A DNA stretch of 64,000 nucleotides, taken from the NCBI GenBank assembly GCA_023397655.1, contig JAEWTW010000017.1, forward strand, positions 1 to 64,000, in the 5' to 3' direction. A program made the position numbers and the translations under genes. The stretch is from Bacillota bacterium. GTDB lineage: Bacteria; Bacillota; Clostridia; Christensenellales; SZUA-584. Below the pieces are notes generated by a model. That model was not told the DNA's origin. It saw only the letters and a list, made by a program, of their open reading frames with translations, and made no database searches. Positions 34,755 to 44,045 of this stretch are shown in pieces; within the stretch, counting starts at the first letter, position 1, and the number at the start of each line of letters is the position of its first letter.

Positions 34755-35096
34755 TCAGCCGGGCGGCCAGCCCATTGCCCGTCCTCCGAGCAGATGAAAA
34801 TGCAGATGATCTACCGTCTGTCCCCCGTCCCGGCCTGTGTTCGCCACCAGCCGGTAACCGTTTTCCAGACCCTGTGACGCGGCAATGTCTCGCGCGATGC
34901 GTATGATATAAGCGACCGTTTCAAAATCACTGTCCTCCAAAGCCGCGACGGAAGCCACATGCTTTTTGGGTATAATCAGTATGTGGACGGGCGCTTTTTT
35001 GTCGATGTCGTGAAATGCCAGTACGCGTTCATCCTCATACACCTTGGATGACGGTATCTGTCCGGCAGCGATCTTACAGAACAGGCAGTTCTCCAT
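34755..35096 (-). CDS. HIT-family (histidine triad) nucleotide-binding protein
   Basis: HINT-type phosphoramidase/nucleotide hydrolase of 113 residues. N-terminal CLFCKIAAGQIPS, central VHILIIPKKHV, and the catalytic triad HLHFHLLGG. I set the start at ATG of MENCLFC, eight bases after AGGAGG; upstream in-frame ATGs belong to mtaB or lie too close to the site. Last gene of the hrcA-dnaKJ run, 13 bases behind mtaB. Confidence 0.95.
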   Translation of the reverse strand: MENCLFCKIAAGQIPSSKVYEDERVLAFHDIDKKAPVHILIIPKKHVASVAALEDSDFETVAYIIRIARDIAASQGLENGYRLVANTGRDGGQTVDHLHFHLLGGRAMGWPPG

Positions 35097-35109
35097 TTTC
35101 ATTTCCTCC

Positions 35110-36372
35110 TTATTCGCCATAGGCGGTAAGTCCTTTGATCTCCTTGAGCACAACCGGTTTCAGCTCGTTTTTCTCAGCCCGCGCCGCAACGCGCATGTAA
35201 CGTTCGGAATACCCCTCCATACATCCGGGAAAGTCTTTGGAAGCTTCCTCAAGCAACACTTCGGCTTGCAGCCCCAATTGGCTTTTAATGTACGCAGCTT
35301 CCATCTGTTCGCCCAATACGATCAGCTCACTGGCTCGCCGCCGCGCCATCGCTTTAGGCACCTTGGGCGTCATTCCGTAAGCCTTTGTGCCCTCACGCGC
35401 CGAATACGGAAATACATGCATGCGAGAGAAGGCGACCTGTTCCACAAAACTCAGTGTCTCTTTGTGCTCTTCTTCCGTTTCCGCAGGGAAACCCGCGATG
35501 ACATCTGTCGTTATGGCCGGAGATACGAAGCTTTCCCGCAGCAATGCTACGAAATCCGCGTACTCTTCCGGCGTATAGGGGCGATTCATACGCTTCAGCA
35601 CAGCAGCCGACCCGCTTTGCAGCGAGAGATGAAAATGCGGGCAAAGATTCTTTACGGTTGCCGCCTTGCGGACGAACGCGCTGTCCAACATGCCCGGCTC
35701 AATGGAACCCAGCCGAATTCGCGGCCCCAATTCGCCCAATGCCTGGATTACATCGCCCAGCCCCCGGCCGTTATCATTATAGGACGCTATGTGGATGCCG
35801 GTCAAGACCAGTTCCTTTACGCCCGCCCCGGCAAGCGTGTTAGCTTCCGCCAGTATATCGCCAAACGCCCGTGAACGCGAACGCCCCCGTACATATGGGA
35901 TGATGCAGTAGCTGCAGAAACAATTGCAGCCTTCCTGTATCTTGACGACGCCGCGCGTCTTTTCGCCGGGAATGCTGATATGCATCGGTTCATAGCCGCA
36001 GCCGGTCAGCGCATGTGTCGCGTCGATATGCTGCCGGCCTTCAAGAAGCTGCTCAGCAATATCCACGATGCGGGCGCGGTCGTCTGTACCCACCACCGCA
36101 TCCACGCCTTCCATCTCCAGCACCGCTTCCGCCGATCTCTGGGCCATGCACCCGGCGACGATCACTTTACCGTTCCGAGCCGCACGCCTTATCGCCGCGC
36201 GTGACTTCTTGTCCGCCACGGCCGTCACGGTGCAGGTATTGATCACAACGATATCTGCATCACTGCCAAACGCTACCGTTTCAAAGCCGCGCTGTTCAAA
36301 CAGCGACTGCATATATGTGGAATCATATGAATTGACCTTGCATCCCAGTGTATAAAAAGCGACCTTTCTCAA
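35110..36372 (-). CDS. mtaB: tRNA (t6A37) 2-methylthiotransferase
   Basis: Radical SAM enzyme turning t6A37 into ms2t6A37 in ANN-decoding tRNAs. Three N-terminal UPF0004 cysteines (TLGCKVNSYDS, INTCTVTAVADKKS, VAGCMAQRS) hold one cluster; CNCFCSYC (Cys-x3-Cys-x2-Cys) with IIPYVRGRSRSR holds the radical SAM cluster; a TRAM-like end follows. 420 residues. TTG start overlaps the rsmE stop. Order dnaJ-prmA-rsmE-mtaB equals B. subtilis dnaJ-yqeT-yqeU-yqeV. Confidence 0.95.
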   Translation of the reverse strand: MRKVAFYTLGCKVNSYDSTYMQSLFEQRGFETVAFGSDADIVVINTCTVTAVADKKSRAAIRRAARNGKVIVAGCMAQRSAEAVLEMEGVDAVVGTDDRARIVDIAEQLLEGRQHIDATHALTGCGYEPMHISIPGEKTRGVVKIQEGCNCFCSYCIIPYVRGRSRSRAFGDILAEANTLAGAGVKELVLTGIHIASYNDNGRGLGDVIQALGELGPRIRLGSIEPGMLDSAFVRKAATVKNLCPHFHLSLQSGSAAVLKRMNRPYTPEEYADFVALLRESFVSPAITTDVIAGFPAETEEEHKETLSFVEQVAFSRMHVFPYSAREGTKAYGMTPKVPKAMARRRASELIVLGEQMEAAYIKSQLGLQAEVLLEEASKDFPGCMEGYSERYMRVAARAEKNELKPVVLKEIKGLTAYGE

Positions 36373-37085
36373 TACCGCATCTGTCCTTTTTCATAAAATA
36401 CTGCAGCCAGCACCGCAATGCCCGCCGTTTCGGTACGCAGTATACGCGGTCCCAGCGTCACGGATACGCCGCCGGCCTGTCTCATCTTCTCGACTTCAAA
36501 AGCCTCGAAGCCTCCTTCGGAGCCGATGACGACGCCGATGTCCGCTTCCTCGCCGCGAAGCGCCTCCATCAGAGAAGTCTTCTTCTCCTCCTCCCAGCAT
36601 ACGATCAACTTATCATGCCTTGCCATACGCTGCACTGCGTCATCAAAACGCAGTATGTCGGCCACGTCCGGGATGACGCTCCGGCCGCACTGCTTGACAG
36701 CGGAAAGCGCCACACGGCGCAGGCGTGACGCGTCCTCCGGTTTCTTCACGCAGCGCGCCGAAATAAAAGGCACGACAGCGCGCGCCCCCAGTTCTACGGA
36801 CTTTTGAACGATCTCTTCCATCTTTGCCGATTTGGGATACGCCTGATACAGCGTGACAGATACCTTTGGTTCTTTATCATTGATATATCGGGACAGTATT
36901 TGGGCCTCCACAGCAGCGCCGACCGAGATAACGCGGCATTCAAAATCTGTCCCTGAACCGTCAAAAGCCGTGAACGCATCGCCCGGCTGCATGCGCAGCA
37001 CGTTTTTCATGTGCTTCGCTTCGTCGCCCGTGATGGACAGCCTGTCCGAGTCGATGTCGCGGCTGTCCGCAAAGAAACGGGCCAT
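36369..37085 (-). CDS. rsmE: 16S rRNA (U1498-N3) methyltransferase
   Basis: SPOUT-fold methyltransferase acting on the assembled 30S subunit. C-terminal knot motifs GSEGGFEAFEVEKM and LGPRILRTETA are diagnostic; an N-terminal PUA-like domain begins ARFFADSRDI. 238 residues. ATG shares one base with the prmA stop (TGATG). Confidence 0.96.
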   Translation of the reverse strand: MARFFADSRDIDSDRLSITGDEAKHMKNVLRMQPGDAFTAFDGSGTDFECRVISVGAAVEAQILSRYINDKEPKVSVTLYQAYPKSAKMEEIVQKSVELGARAVVPFISARCVKKPEDASRLRRVALSAVKQCGRSVIPDVADILRFDDAVQRMARHDKLIVCWEEEKKTSLMEALRGEEADIGVVIGSEGGFEAFEVEKMRQAGGVSVTLGPRILRTETAGIAVLAAVFYEKGQMRY

Positions 37086-37990
37086 CAGCTTTTCCTTGCG
37101 GCGATGGCACGCCAGGCTGACATGGCCATGATATCGATGATTTCAAACCCGCCCCGAACCAAAGATGCCTTGACGTCTTCCAGCCTTTCTTCTATAATGC
37201 CGCCCAATATGTATACACCTTTTTCGGACAGATATTTACCTATATCCGTATTGAGCCGAATCAGAATGTCTGCCACAATGTTTGCCAGTACAATGTTATA
37301 CGTCCCTTCGTCCGCGTTCTTGAGCAGATCAGACTGGCGCACTTCCATTTCAACCTCGTTGTTGGCGGCGTTTTCCCTCGCCACGGTCACGCTGACCGGG
37401 TCGTAATCCAGCGCCAGCACACGGACGGCCCCCAGCTTCATTGCTGCCATGCCGAGTATGCCGGAACCCGTTCCAACGTCCAGCACGGAAGCACCCGGCA
37501 CCATAAAACGCTCAAGCAGAGCAAGGCACATGCGCGTGGACTCGTGATCCCCCGTTCCAAACGCCATGCCCGGATCAATCTCCAGCACGATGTCTTGTTC
37601 GCTTGCCGGATAGTCTTCCCACGAGGGCTTGACCACAAAACAGCCAGCCGCACGAAACGCTTTGAAGTTTTTCTTGAAGTTTTCGTTCCAGTCTGTATCC
37701 GCTACCGTTTCCAGTGCCACGTCGGGCACACCAGCTTCCGAGTCAGAAAACACTTCACCCAAACTATTCTTGATGTTCTCCAGCAGCGCGTCGAAGCCGT
37801 CTTCCCCAAAATAGGCCGAGACAACAACCTGCTCCGTCGCGGCTTCCGGCAAGGCGTATTCGTCGCTTAGTGCTTCGGGTACGCTGCCTCCGGACAGCTC
37901 CACGCCAGCCGCACCCGCATCCATCAGTACAGAGGCGGCTACGTCCGAGTCGATTTCACTCGTGATGATACTGACTTTCTTCCAATTCAT
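37085..37990 (-). CDS. prmA: Ribosomal protein L11 methyltransferase
   Basis: Methylates lysines and the N-terminus of L11. N-terminal substrate-recognition domain, then SAM loop VLDVGTGSGILGMAAMKLGA and the NIVADILIRL motif; FGTGDHESTRMCL is typical of PrmA. 301 residues. Starts in the dnaJ stop (ATGA). Confidence 0.95.
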   Translation of the reverse strand: MNWKKVSIITSEIDSDVAASVLMDAGAAGVELSGGSVPEALSDEYALPEAATEQVVVSAYFGEDGFDALLENIKNSLGEVFSDSEAGVPDVALETVADTDWNENFKKNFKAFRAAGCFVVKPSWEDYPASEQDIVLEIDPGMAFGTGDHESTRMCLALLERFMVPGASVLDVGTGSGILGMAAMKLGAVRVLALDYDPVSVTVARENAANNEVEMEVRQSDLLKNADEGTYNIVLANIVADILIRLNTDIGKYLSEKGVYILGGIIEERLEDVKASLVRGGFEIIDIMAMSAWRAIAARKS

Positions 37991-39105
37991 AAACCTTTCA
38001 CCTTGTCAAAAAAGCTTCTTTCCTTTTGCTTGCCTGCTTTCTCGAACTCCCTCAGCAGCGATCTTTGTTTTTCCGTCAGCTTAACGGGCACTTCCACCTT
38101 CACACGTACATAAAGGCTGCCTTTTTTATTGCCGCGCAGATGCTGTATGCCTTTGTCCTTAAGGCGGAACACCGTACCTGTCTGCGTTCCTTCGCTCATC
38201 TTCAGCTTGGCCTTCCCGTCCAGCGTGGGCACGGTGAGCTCTGCACCCAATGCGGCGTCCGTGAACGACACCGGCATATCAAGCACGAGGTCAAAGCCTT
38301 CACGCTTGAAATATTCGTGAGGGGCTACACCGATGAAAATCTGCAAGTCACCCGTCTCTCCGCCGCGCTGCCCCGCCGCACCTTCTCCGTGCAGTGTAAT
38401 CACCTGTCCGTTGTCGATGCCCGCCGGAATGTTGATCTTGAGCGTCTTTGGCTTGTTCTGTATACCGCGACCGCCGCATTCCGTACAGGGTTCCTTGATG
38501 ATGCTGCCGCGACCGCCGCACGTCGGGCAGTCGGCGACATTCACAAAGTTGCCGAAAGCCGTACGCTGCTGCTGACGTATTTGACCCGTGCCGCCGCATG
38601 CTGTGCAGGTAACAGGCTGCGTGCCTTTCTTCGCGCCGGACCCGCCGCACGACTCGCAAGTCACATCCTTGTTGATGTTGACTTCCCGCGTAACTCCGAA
38701 AGCCGCTTCCTCAAACGTGATGCGCAGCTCCATTCGAAGGTCCGCCCCGTGAACCGGGCCGTTACGGCGTGACGACCGACCGCCGCCGCCGAAGAACGAA
38801 TCGAATATATCTCCGAAACCAAAGCCGCCCATAATATCGTCGAACCCGCCGAAGCCGCCCGCGCCGCGGCTGCCGTCGAACGCCGCGTGTCCGAACGTAT
38901 CGTACTGCTGGCGCTTATTCGTATCGCTCAGCACTTCGTACGCTTCGCTGGCTTCTTTAAACCTCTCCGCAGCCTCATCTTTGTTTTCAGAGTTTACATC
39001 GGGATGATGCTGTTTAGCCAGCTTTCTGTATGCTTTTTTGATATCGTCTGCGCTGGCGTTCTTTCCGACGCCCAGGACCTCATAGTAGTCTCTCTTTGCT
39101 GCCAA
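37987..39105 (-). CDS. dnaJ: Chaperone DnaJ
   Basis: Hsp40 co-chaperone of DnaK. J domain (about residues 4-70) with HPD in KQHHPDVN, Gly/Phe-rich linker, four zinc motifs CESCGGSG, CTACGGTG, CPTCGGRG and CTECGGRG, then the substrate-binding barrels. 372 residues. The start is TTG (LAAKRDYYEVLG), placed by the family N-terminus and GGCGGTGTGAG upstream; the open frame extends 25 codons further without family similarity. Confidence 0.95.
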   Translation of the reverse strand: MAAKRDYYEVLGVGKNASADDIKKAYRKLAKQHHPDVNSENKDEAAERFKEASEAYEVLSDTNKRQQYDTFGHAAFDGSRGAGGFGGFDDIMGGFGFGDIFDSFFGGGGRSSRRNGPVHGADLRMELRITFEEAAFGVTREVNINKDVTCESCGGSGAKKGTQPVTCTACGGTGQIRQQQRTAFGNFVNVADCPTCGGRGSIIKEPCTECGGRGIQNKPKTLKINIPAGIDNGQVITLHGEGAAGQRGGETGDLQIFIGVAPHEYFKREGFDLVLDMPVSFTDAALGAELTVPTLDGKAKLKMSEGTQTGTVFRLKDKGIQHLRGNKKGSLYVRVKVEVPVKLTEKQRSLLREFEKAGKQKERSFFDKVKGL

Positions 39106-39142
39106 GCTCTCACACCGCCTAAATAAAGATAATATGCATCCG

Positions 39143-39170
39143 AAAAGCCAAAGCGGCTGACCGCTCTGGC
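39143..39170 (-). terminator. Hairpin between dnaK and dnaJ, probable attenuator
   Basis: Minus strand GCCAGAGCGG pairs with CCGCTTTGGC (ten pairs, one G-U) around a TCAG loop and is followed by TTTTC. It sits in the 100-base gap after dnaK. It could partly terminate or be an mRNA processing/stability element that lowers dnaJ relative to dnaK. Confidence 0.6.
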
Positions 39171-39205
39171 TCTCGTGCATTCATATAAACAATCTATTAT
39201 ATGTT

Positions 39206-41080
39206 TTAGTTATTCTTTTTGTCGTCGTCAACCACTTCGTAGTCGGCGTCCACAACGTTGTCGTCGTGAGGAGCGCTCTGCTGACCGCCCGCACCTGCGC
39301 TGGGATCGAAGCCTGCACCTGCCGCTCCGCCTGCGTTGGTCTGAGCGTTGGCCTGCTGGTACACCTTGCCGAATACGTCGTACGACACCTGCGAAAGCCG
39401 GTCGGCAGCCGCTTTGATGGCATCGGAATCAGTCCCTGCCAGTGCGCTCTTCACGTTGGATATTTCGGCATCAATGCGTCCTTTGTCGGCGCTGTCCACC
39501 TTATCTCCCAGGTCTTTGAGCGTTTTCTCAGTCTGGAACACCAGTGCGTCGGCATTGTTTCTTACCTCAACGCGTTCTTTTTCCAATTTGTCCTCAGCAG
39601 CGAAACGCTCAGCATCCTTGACAGCCTTGTCGATGTCTTCCTTGGACATGTTAGTCGACGCTGTGATCGTCACCTTCTGCTCGTTGCCGGTACCGAGGTC
39701 CTTTGCGGACACATGCACGATACCGTTGGCATCGATGTCGAACGTCACCTCGATCTGAGGCACGCCACGCGGCGCCGGCGGAATACCCGTCAGGTTGAAA
39801 CGGCCCAGCGTCTTGTTGTGCGCTGCAATCTCGCGTTCGCCCTGAAGTACGTGGATCTCCACGCTGGTCTGGCCATCTGACGCGGTCGAAAACACCTGGC
39901 TCTTCTTGGTCGGTATCGTCGTGTTGCGCTCGATCAACCGGGTGGACACGCCGCCCAGTGTCTCGATGCCCAGCGACAGCGGGGTCACGTCCAGCAGCAC
40001 GATGTCGTTAACTTCGCCGCCGATAACGCCGCCCTGAATGGCCGCGCCGATGGCGACACACTCATCCGGGTTGATGCCCTTAAAGGGATCTTTTCCGGTA
40101 ATTTCTTTTACTTTATCCTGCACAGCAGGGATTCGCGTGGAACCGCCAACCAGAATGACCTTCGCCAGATCCGAAACCTGAATACCCGCATCCTGCAGCG
40201 CTTTGCGCGTAGGAACCGCCGTCTGCTCCACGAGGTCAGCCGTCAGTTCGTTGAACTTGGCGCGCGATATGTTCATGTCGAGGTGCTTGGGACCCGAAGC
40301 ATCCGCCGTGATGAACGGCAGGTTAATGCTGGCCTGCAGCACGCCGGACAATTCGACCTTCGCCTTTTCGGCCGCTTCCTTTATGCGTTGTACCGCAAAT
40401 TTGTCCTTGGACAGGTCGATACCGTTGCTTTTCTTGAACTCAGCGATGATGTAGTCCATCACCTTCTGATCGAAGTCGTCGCCGCCCAGCCGGTTGTTGC
40501 CGTTGGTCGCGAGCACTTCGAACACGCCGTCGCCGATCTCGAGTATCGACACGTCGAACGTGCCGCCGCCGAGGTCGAACACCAGTATCTTCTGCTCCTG
40601 CTCCTTATCTACACCGTATGCCAGCGCAGCCGCTGTCGGTTCGTTGATGATGCGCTGCACATTGAGGCCCGCGATACGCCCTGCATCCTTGGTAGCCTGG
40701 CGCTGGCTGTCCGTAAAGTAGGCCGGCACTGTTATGACCGCATCGGTCACGGTTTCACCGAGATAAGCTTCCGCATCGCTTTTCAGCTTCTGCAGTATCA
40801 TCGCCGATATCTCCTGCGGTGAATAGTTCTTTCCGTCTATATGCACCTTCCTGTCGGTGCCCATATCTCTCTTGATTGAGCTGATCGTTCTGTCCGGGTT
40901 CGTAATAGCCTGGTTTTTCGCAACCTTTCCGACCATTCTCTCACCGGTATTGGAAAACGCGACCACAGACGGTGTGGTGCGGGCGCCTTCCGCATTGACG
41001 ATGACAGTTGGTTCGCCGCCTTCCATCACGGCCACGCATGAATTGGTTGTGCCCAAATCGATTCCTATGATTTTACCCAT
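39206..41080 (-). CDS. dnaK: Chaperone DnaK (Hsp70)
   Basis: ATP-dependent foldase. N-terminal IGIDLGTTNSCVAV, VPAYFTDSQRQATKDAG, IFDLGGGTFDVSIL-type loop (LVFDLGGGTFDVS), VLVGGSTRIPAVQ, then the substrate domain with linker IVLLDVTPLSLGIE and a Gly/Ala-rich tail ending VVDADYEVVDDD. 624 residues. AAGGAGG precedes ATG. Third gene of the CIRCE-controlled operon. Confidence 0.98.
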   Translation of the reverse strand: MGKIIGIDLGTTNSCVAVMEGGEPTVIVNAEGARTTPSVVAFSNTGERMVGKVAKNQAITNPDRTISSIKRDMGTDRKVHIDGKNYSPQEISAMILQKLKSDAEAYLGETVTDAVITVPAYFTDSQRQATKDAGRIAGLNVQRIINEPTAAALAYGVDKEQEQKILVFDLGGGTFDVSILEIGDGVFEVLATNGNNRLGGDDFDQKVMDYIIAEFKKSNGIDLSKDKFAVQRIKEAAEKAKVELSGVLQASINLPFITADASGPKHLDMNISRAKFNELTADLVEQTAVPTRKALQDAGIQVSDLAKVILVGGSTRIPAVQDKVKEITGKDPFKGINPDECVAIGAAIQGGVIGGEVNDIVLLDVTPLSLGIETLGGVSTRLIERNTTIPTKKSQVFSTASDGQTSVEIHVLQGEREIAAHNKTLGRFNLTGIPPAPRGVPQIEVTFDIDANGIVHVSAKDLGTGNEQKVTITASTNMSKEDIDKAVKDAERFAAEDKLEKERVEVRNNADALVFQTEKTLKDLGDKVDSADKGRIDAEISNVKSALAGTDSDAIKAAADRLSQVSYDVFGKVYQQANAQTNAGGAAGAGFDPSAGAGGQQSAPHDDNVVDADYEVVDDDKKNN

Positions 41081-41109
41081 CGTCAGAATTCCTCCTTATA
41101 TAAATTGTA

Positions 41110-41679
41110 TTACTTGTTGACGATTACCATACTGTGCCGGATCACCCGGTCATCAGCCATATATCCTTTTTGCACCACAGCTCCCACATTGCCTGATGCT
41201 TCGCCGTCAGCCGCCTCTACCATCTGCACGGCCTGATGCTTCGTGGGGTCGAAAGGCTCGCCCAGTGCGGGTATCTCCGCAATGCCAAGCTTGCCAAGCG
41301 CATCGGTCAGCAGCCTGTGCACCATTGATACGCCCTGAGCCATCGGGTTTTCTGTGTCGGCCTCGATATGCTCCAGCGCCCTTTCCAGATTATCCAATAC
41401 CGGCAGCATCTGCTCGATTGCCGCGCACTGGCCGTCCTTGAGTGCATCGCTCCGGGAACTGGCCGTCCGTTTCTTATAGTTGTTGAACTCTGCCAGTGTC
41501 CTCATATACTTGTCTTTATAGTCATCCCGTTCGGCCAAAGCCGCTTTGAGCTCATTCTCCAGTTTTTTCTTGCTCCCTGTTTTGATCTCATCGACAACCG
41601 GCTGTTCATTGATTTCAGCCGGCTCGGCCGCTTCATCCCCCGTGATATCGATGGGATCGTTCTTTTCGATGTCGTTCAT
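41110..41679 (-). CDS. grpE: Nucleotide exchange factor GrpE
   Basis: Exchange factor of DnaK. Acidic N-terminus and a long coiled-coil (KKLENELKAALAERDDYKDK, LAEFNNYKKRT) precede the beta domain FDPTKHQAVQMVE and KGYMADDRVIRHSMVIV. Start set at ATG of MNDIEKND, eight bases after AAGGGTGG; an in-frame GTG four codons earlier overlaps that site. 189 residues. Confidence 0.95.
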   Translation of the reverse strand: MNDIEKNDPIDITGDEAAEPAEINEQPVVDEIKTGSKKKLENELKAALAERDDYKDKYMRTLAEFNNYKKRTASSRSDALKDGQCAAIEQMLPVLDNLERALEHIEADTENPMAQGVSMVHRLLTDALGKLGIAEIPALGEPFDPTKHQAVQMVEAADGEASGNVGAVVQKGYMADDRVIRHSMVIVNK

Positions 41680-41700
41680 CCGTTGTACCACCCTTCATGT

Positions 41701-42738
41701 TTATTCATCCTCGATAAAGCCGGATAATATACTGTTAAGGCTCTGCCCCACGAAACCCAAAATCGAAATCACCTTAGCATAATCCATCCTTGTGGGGCCG
41801 ATGACCCCGAAGGATCCCAGTGATTTTCCGCCGATCTTGTAAGTGGCTGTTACCACCGAAAGATCACGCAGTTCCTTGACCTCGTTTTCCTGCCCTATCG
41901 TGACGGAGAATTCCAGCTGTGTGGCCTTCTTCATCATTTCGTAGAGCATCTCTTTGGTTTGCAGCACCGATATAAAGCTTTTTGCCTTTTCAATGCTCAT
42001 GTAGTCCGGATACTCGATAATGTTTTGGGTACCGGCCAGCAGTATGCCCTTCTCTCCCTGCGGCTCAACGCTGGTTTCAATGGCCGAGAGTATGTCCGTA
42101 ACGAAAGCGCTCCCGAGGCTGATATTCTCACTCAGGCAGCATTTCAAGTCCGCTTCGGCTTCCTCCAGCGTTTTGGCAGACAGTTTGTCGGTAAGCAGAT
42201 TTGATATCATCTCCAGGTAATCAGGCGTGATGCCTTCGGGCACTGTCATCACGGTATCCGTCACCAGCCCCGCATCCGTCACCACCAGCAATATTGCCTT
42301 GCGTTCGGTGATTTTGACGATCTGAATCCGCTTGATCACCGACTTTTTAAGCTGTGGCTTCAGCACCATTGAAATATGGTGCGTGGTATCAGACAGCACC
42401 TGCGCCGCCTTTTCCATCACCTGCTCAACCTCAGACATGCGGTCTTCAAAATAACGCTTTATCTTATTGGCTTCCGCGGTATTCAGTTTAACCACTTTCA
42501 TCAGCCGGTCAACGTAATACCGATAAGCCTTGTGAGACGGCACACGACCCGCAGAAGTGTGAGGCTGTTCCAAATACCCAAGCTCTTCAAGGTCCGCCAT
42601 TTCATTGCGTATAGTTGCGGAAGAAAGCTCGATACCGTGCTTCTTAGAAATCGTCCGCGAGCCTATCGGAAGCCCCGTCATAATGTAGTCATCTATAACC
42701 GCTCTCAGTATCGACAGCTTCCGTTCGCTTAAGTCCAT
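41701..42738 (-). CDS. hrcA: Heat-inducible transcription repressor HrcA
   Basis: Repressor that binds CIRCE and needs GroEL for activity. N-terminal winged helix with GSRTISKKHGIELSSATIRN and ADLEELGYLEQPHTSAGR; GAF-like middle domain; ending IGPTRMDYAKVISILGFV. Start at ATG of MDLSERKLS after AAAGGAGGTGAGG; an upstream ATG lies in the CIRCE leader. 345 residues. First gene of the operon it controls. Confidence 0.97.
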   Translation of the reverse strand: MDLSERKLSILRAVIDDYIMTGLPIGSRTISKKHGIELSSATIRNEMADLEELGYLEQPHTSAGRVPSHKAYRYYVDRLMKVVKLNTAEANKIKRYFEDRMSEVEQVMEKAAQVLSDTTHHISMVLKPQLKKSVIKRIQIVKITERKAILLVVTDAGLVTDTVMTVPEGITPDYLEMISNLLTDKLSAKTLEEAEADLKCCLSENISLGSAFVTDILSAIETSVEPQGEKGILLAGTQNIIEYPDYMSIEKAKSFISVLQTKEMLYEMMKKATQLEFSVTIGQENEVKELRDLSVVTATYKIGGKSLGSFGVIGPTRMDYAKVISILGFVGQSLNSILSGFIEDE

Positions 42739-42758
42739 TTGCCTCACCTCCTTTTCTG

Positions 42759-42785
42759 TTAGCACTCAACTCAGGCGAGTGCTAA
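42759..42785 (-). promoter_or_regulatory. CIRCE operator
   Basis: Perfect TTAGCACTC-N9-GAGTGCTAA inverted repeat between the promoter and hrcA, 21 bases before the hrcA start. HrcA binding here represses hrcA-grpE-dnaK-dnaJ and downstream genes. A half-like TTAGTGCTA also occurs in the promoter spacer. Confidence 0.97.
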
Positions 42786-42797
42786 TATCATGGTATA

Positions 42798-42826
42798 AAA
42801 ATAGCACTAATTGTCTGCAAAGTCAA
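42798..42826 (-). promoter_or_regulatory. sigma-A promoter of the hrcA-dnaK operon
   Basis: Minus strand TTGACT (42821-42826), 17 bases, TATTTT (42798-42803). The predicted start lies at or just before the CIRCE element, the usual arrangement for HrcA repression. Confidence 0.85.
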
Positions 42827-42865
42827 GACTCATCCGCCTAATTCATATATTTTTCATAAATGACG

Positions 42866-42892
42866 AAAAAGCCCCGCTATAAAGGGCTTTTT
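42866..42892 (-). terminator. Rho-independent terminator after hemW
   Basis: AAAAAGCCC and GGGCTTTTT arms with a nine-base loop, 29 bases behind the hemW stop. It separates lepA-hemW from the heat-shock promoter. Confidence 0.88.
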
Positions 42893-42920
42893 GATGAATA
42901 AACCCCATCTGTTTTTATAG

Positions 42921-44045
42921 TCAGTTTATAAATTTTCCTATCAGACTGTTCTGAAGGTCAAATCCTTTTGTCGTCGCCGAAACACCGCTTTGTGTCCGTA
43001 TGAGCAACCCATCTCTGATGCAGGACAGAATGGGCTCGTCAAACGCTTCATTGAAGTTCTCGTTGAATTTGGCATAGTATTCTGAGAAATCAATCCCACT
43101 CTTTAATCGCAGGCGCAGCATGATGTACTCATCTTTCTCATCCTGAAGCGAAAGATCCTCTGTTTCTCGCATAGGCTTGCAGCCCTCTTCCACCATACGG
43201 GCATATTCTTGAAGGCTGTGCGCGTTGCCAAAGCGAACAGTTAAGCTCTCCTTCAGCATGGAATACGCCGCCACGCCCAGTCCCAGATATTCCGCTCCCG
43301 TCCAGTATTTTAAGTTGTGGCGGCACTCATAACCGGGGACGGCGAAGTTGGATGTTTCGTATTTCAGCAGACCTGCGTTTTCCAGCGCCCTAATGCCCGC
43401 GTGGTACATCTCCCGGTCCAGATCCTCTTCCGCGCCTGTATAGTCGGCAGCCAGCGGCGTCCCCGCTTCCAGCTTAAGCGCATACGATGAGACATGTTTT
43501 GTGCCCAGTGCAATGACACGCCGCAGCGTTTCCAGATAACTTTGAAGCGTCTGTCCGGGCAGGCCGAATATCGTATCCGCGTTGATGTGGTTGAAATGTC
43601 TGGAGGCCTCTTCGTACGCCTGCAAAAAGACTTCCCATGTATGCCGCCGTCCGATACGTGCGAGGATGTCATCGTCATGCGTCTGCAGCCCGATGCTGAT
43701 TCGGTTCACGCCGCAGTCCGCATACGCCGCCAGCTTGTCGGCGTCCAGCGTTTCCGGGTTGGCTTCCACAGTGACCTCGACCGGGTCCCAATTGCAGTTA
43801 ACCTTAAGACCCTCCACCAGCTTAACGAACTGCTCCGGTCTCAGCAGTGAGGGCGTGCCTCCTCCTATGAAAACCGTATCCACCTGCCGCGAAAAAAGCG
43901 CGTCCGCATACAGCCGCGCTTCGCCGATCACGTTATCAATATAATGATCTATCTCCGTTTCGCAGCCGAGGAACGATACAAAATCGCAGTAGGCACACTT
44001 GCGTTTGCAGAACGGTATATGGATGTATAAACCCAGCGGCTGCAT
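42921..44045 (-). CDS. hemW: HemW-type radical SAM heme chaperone
   Basis: Related to HemN but of the HemW type (heme binding/transfer, not coproporphyrinogen oxidation). N-terminal GLYIHIPFCKRKCAYCDF with Cys-x3-Cys-x2-Cys, FIGGGTPSLL, and ISIGLQTHDD. At 374 residues, shorter than HemN. Overlaps the lepA stop (TGATG). The lepA-hemW pair upstream of hrcA is a standard Firmicutes order. Confidence 0.93.
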   Translation of the reverse strand: MQPLGLYIHIPFCKRKCAYCDFVSFLGCETEIDHYIDNVIGEARLYADALFSRQVDTVFIGGGTPSLLRPEQFVKLVEGLKVNCNWDPVEVTVEANPETLDADKLAAYADCGVNRISIGLQTHDDDILARIGRRHTWEVFLQAYEEASRHFNHINADTIFGLPGQTLQSYLETLRRVIALGTKHVSSYALKLEAGTPLAADYTGAEEDLDREMYHAGIRALENAGLLKYETSNFAVPGYECRHNLKYWTGAEYLGLGVAAYSMLKESLTVRFGNAHSLQEYARMVEEGCKPMRETEDLSLQDEKDEYIMLRLRLKSGIDFSEYYAKFNENFNEAFDEPILSCIRDGLLIRTQSGVSATTKGFDLQNSLIGKFIN

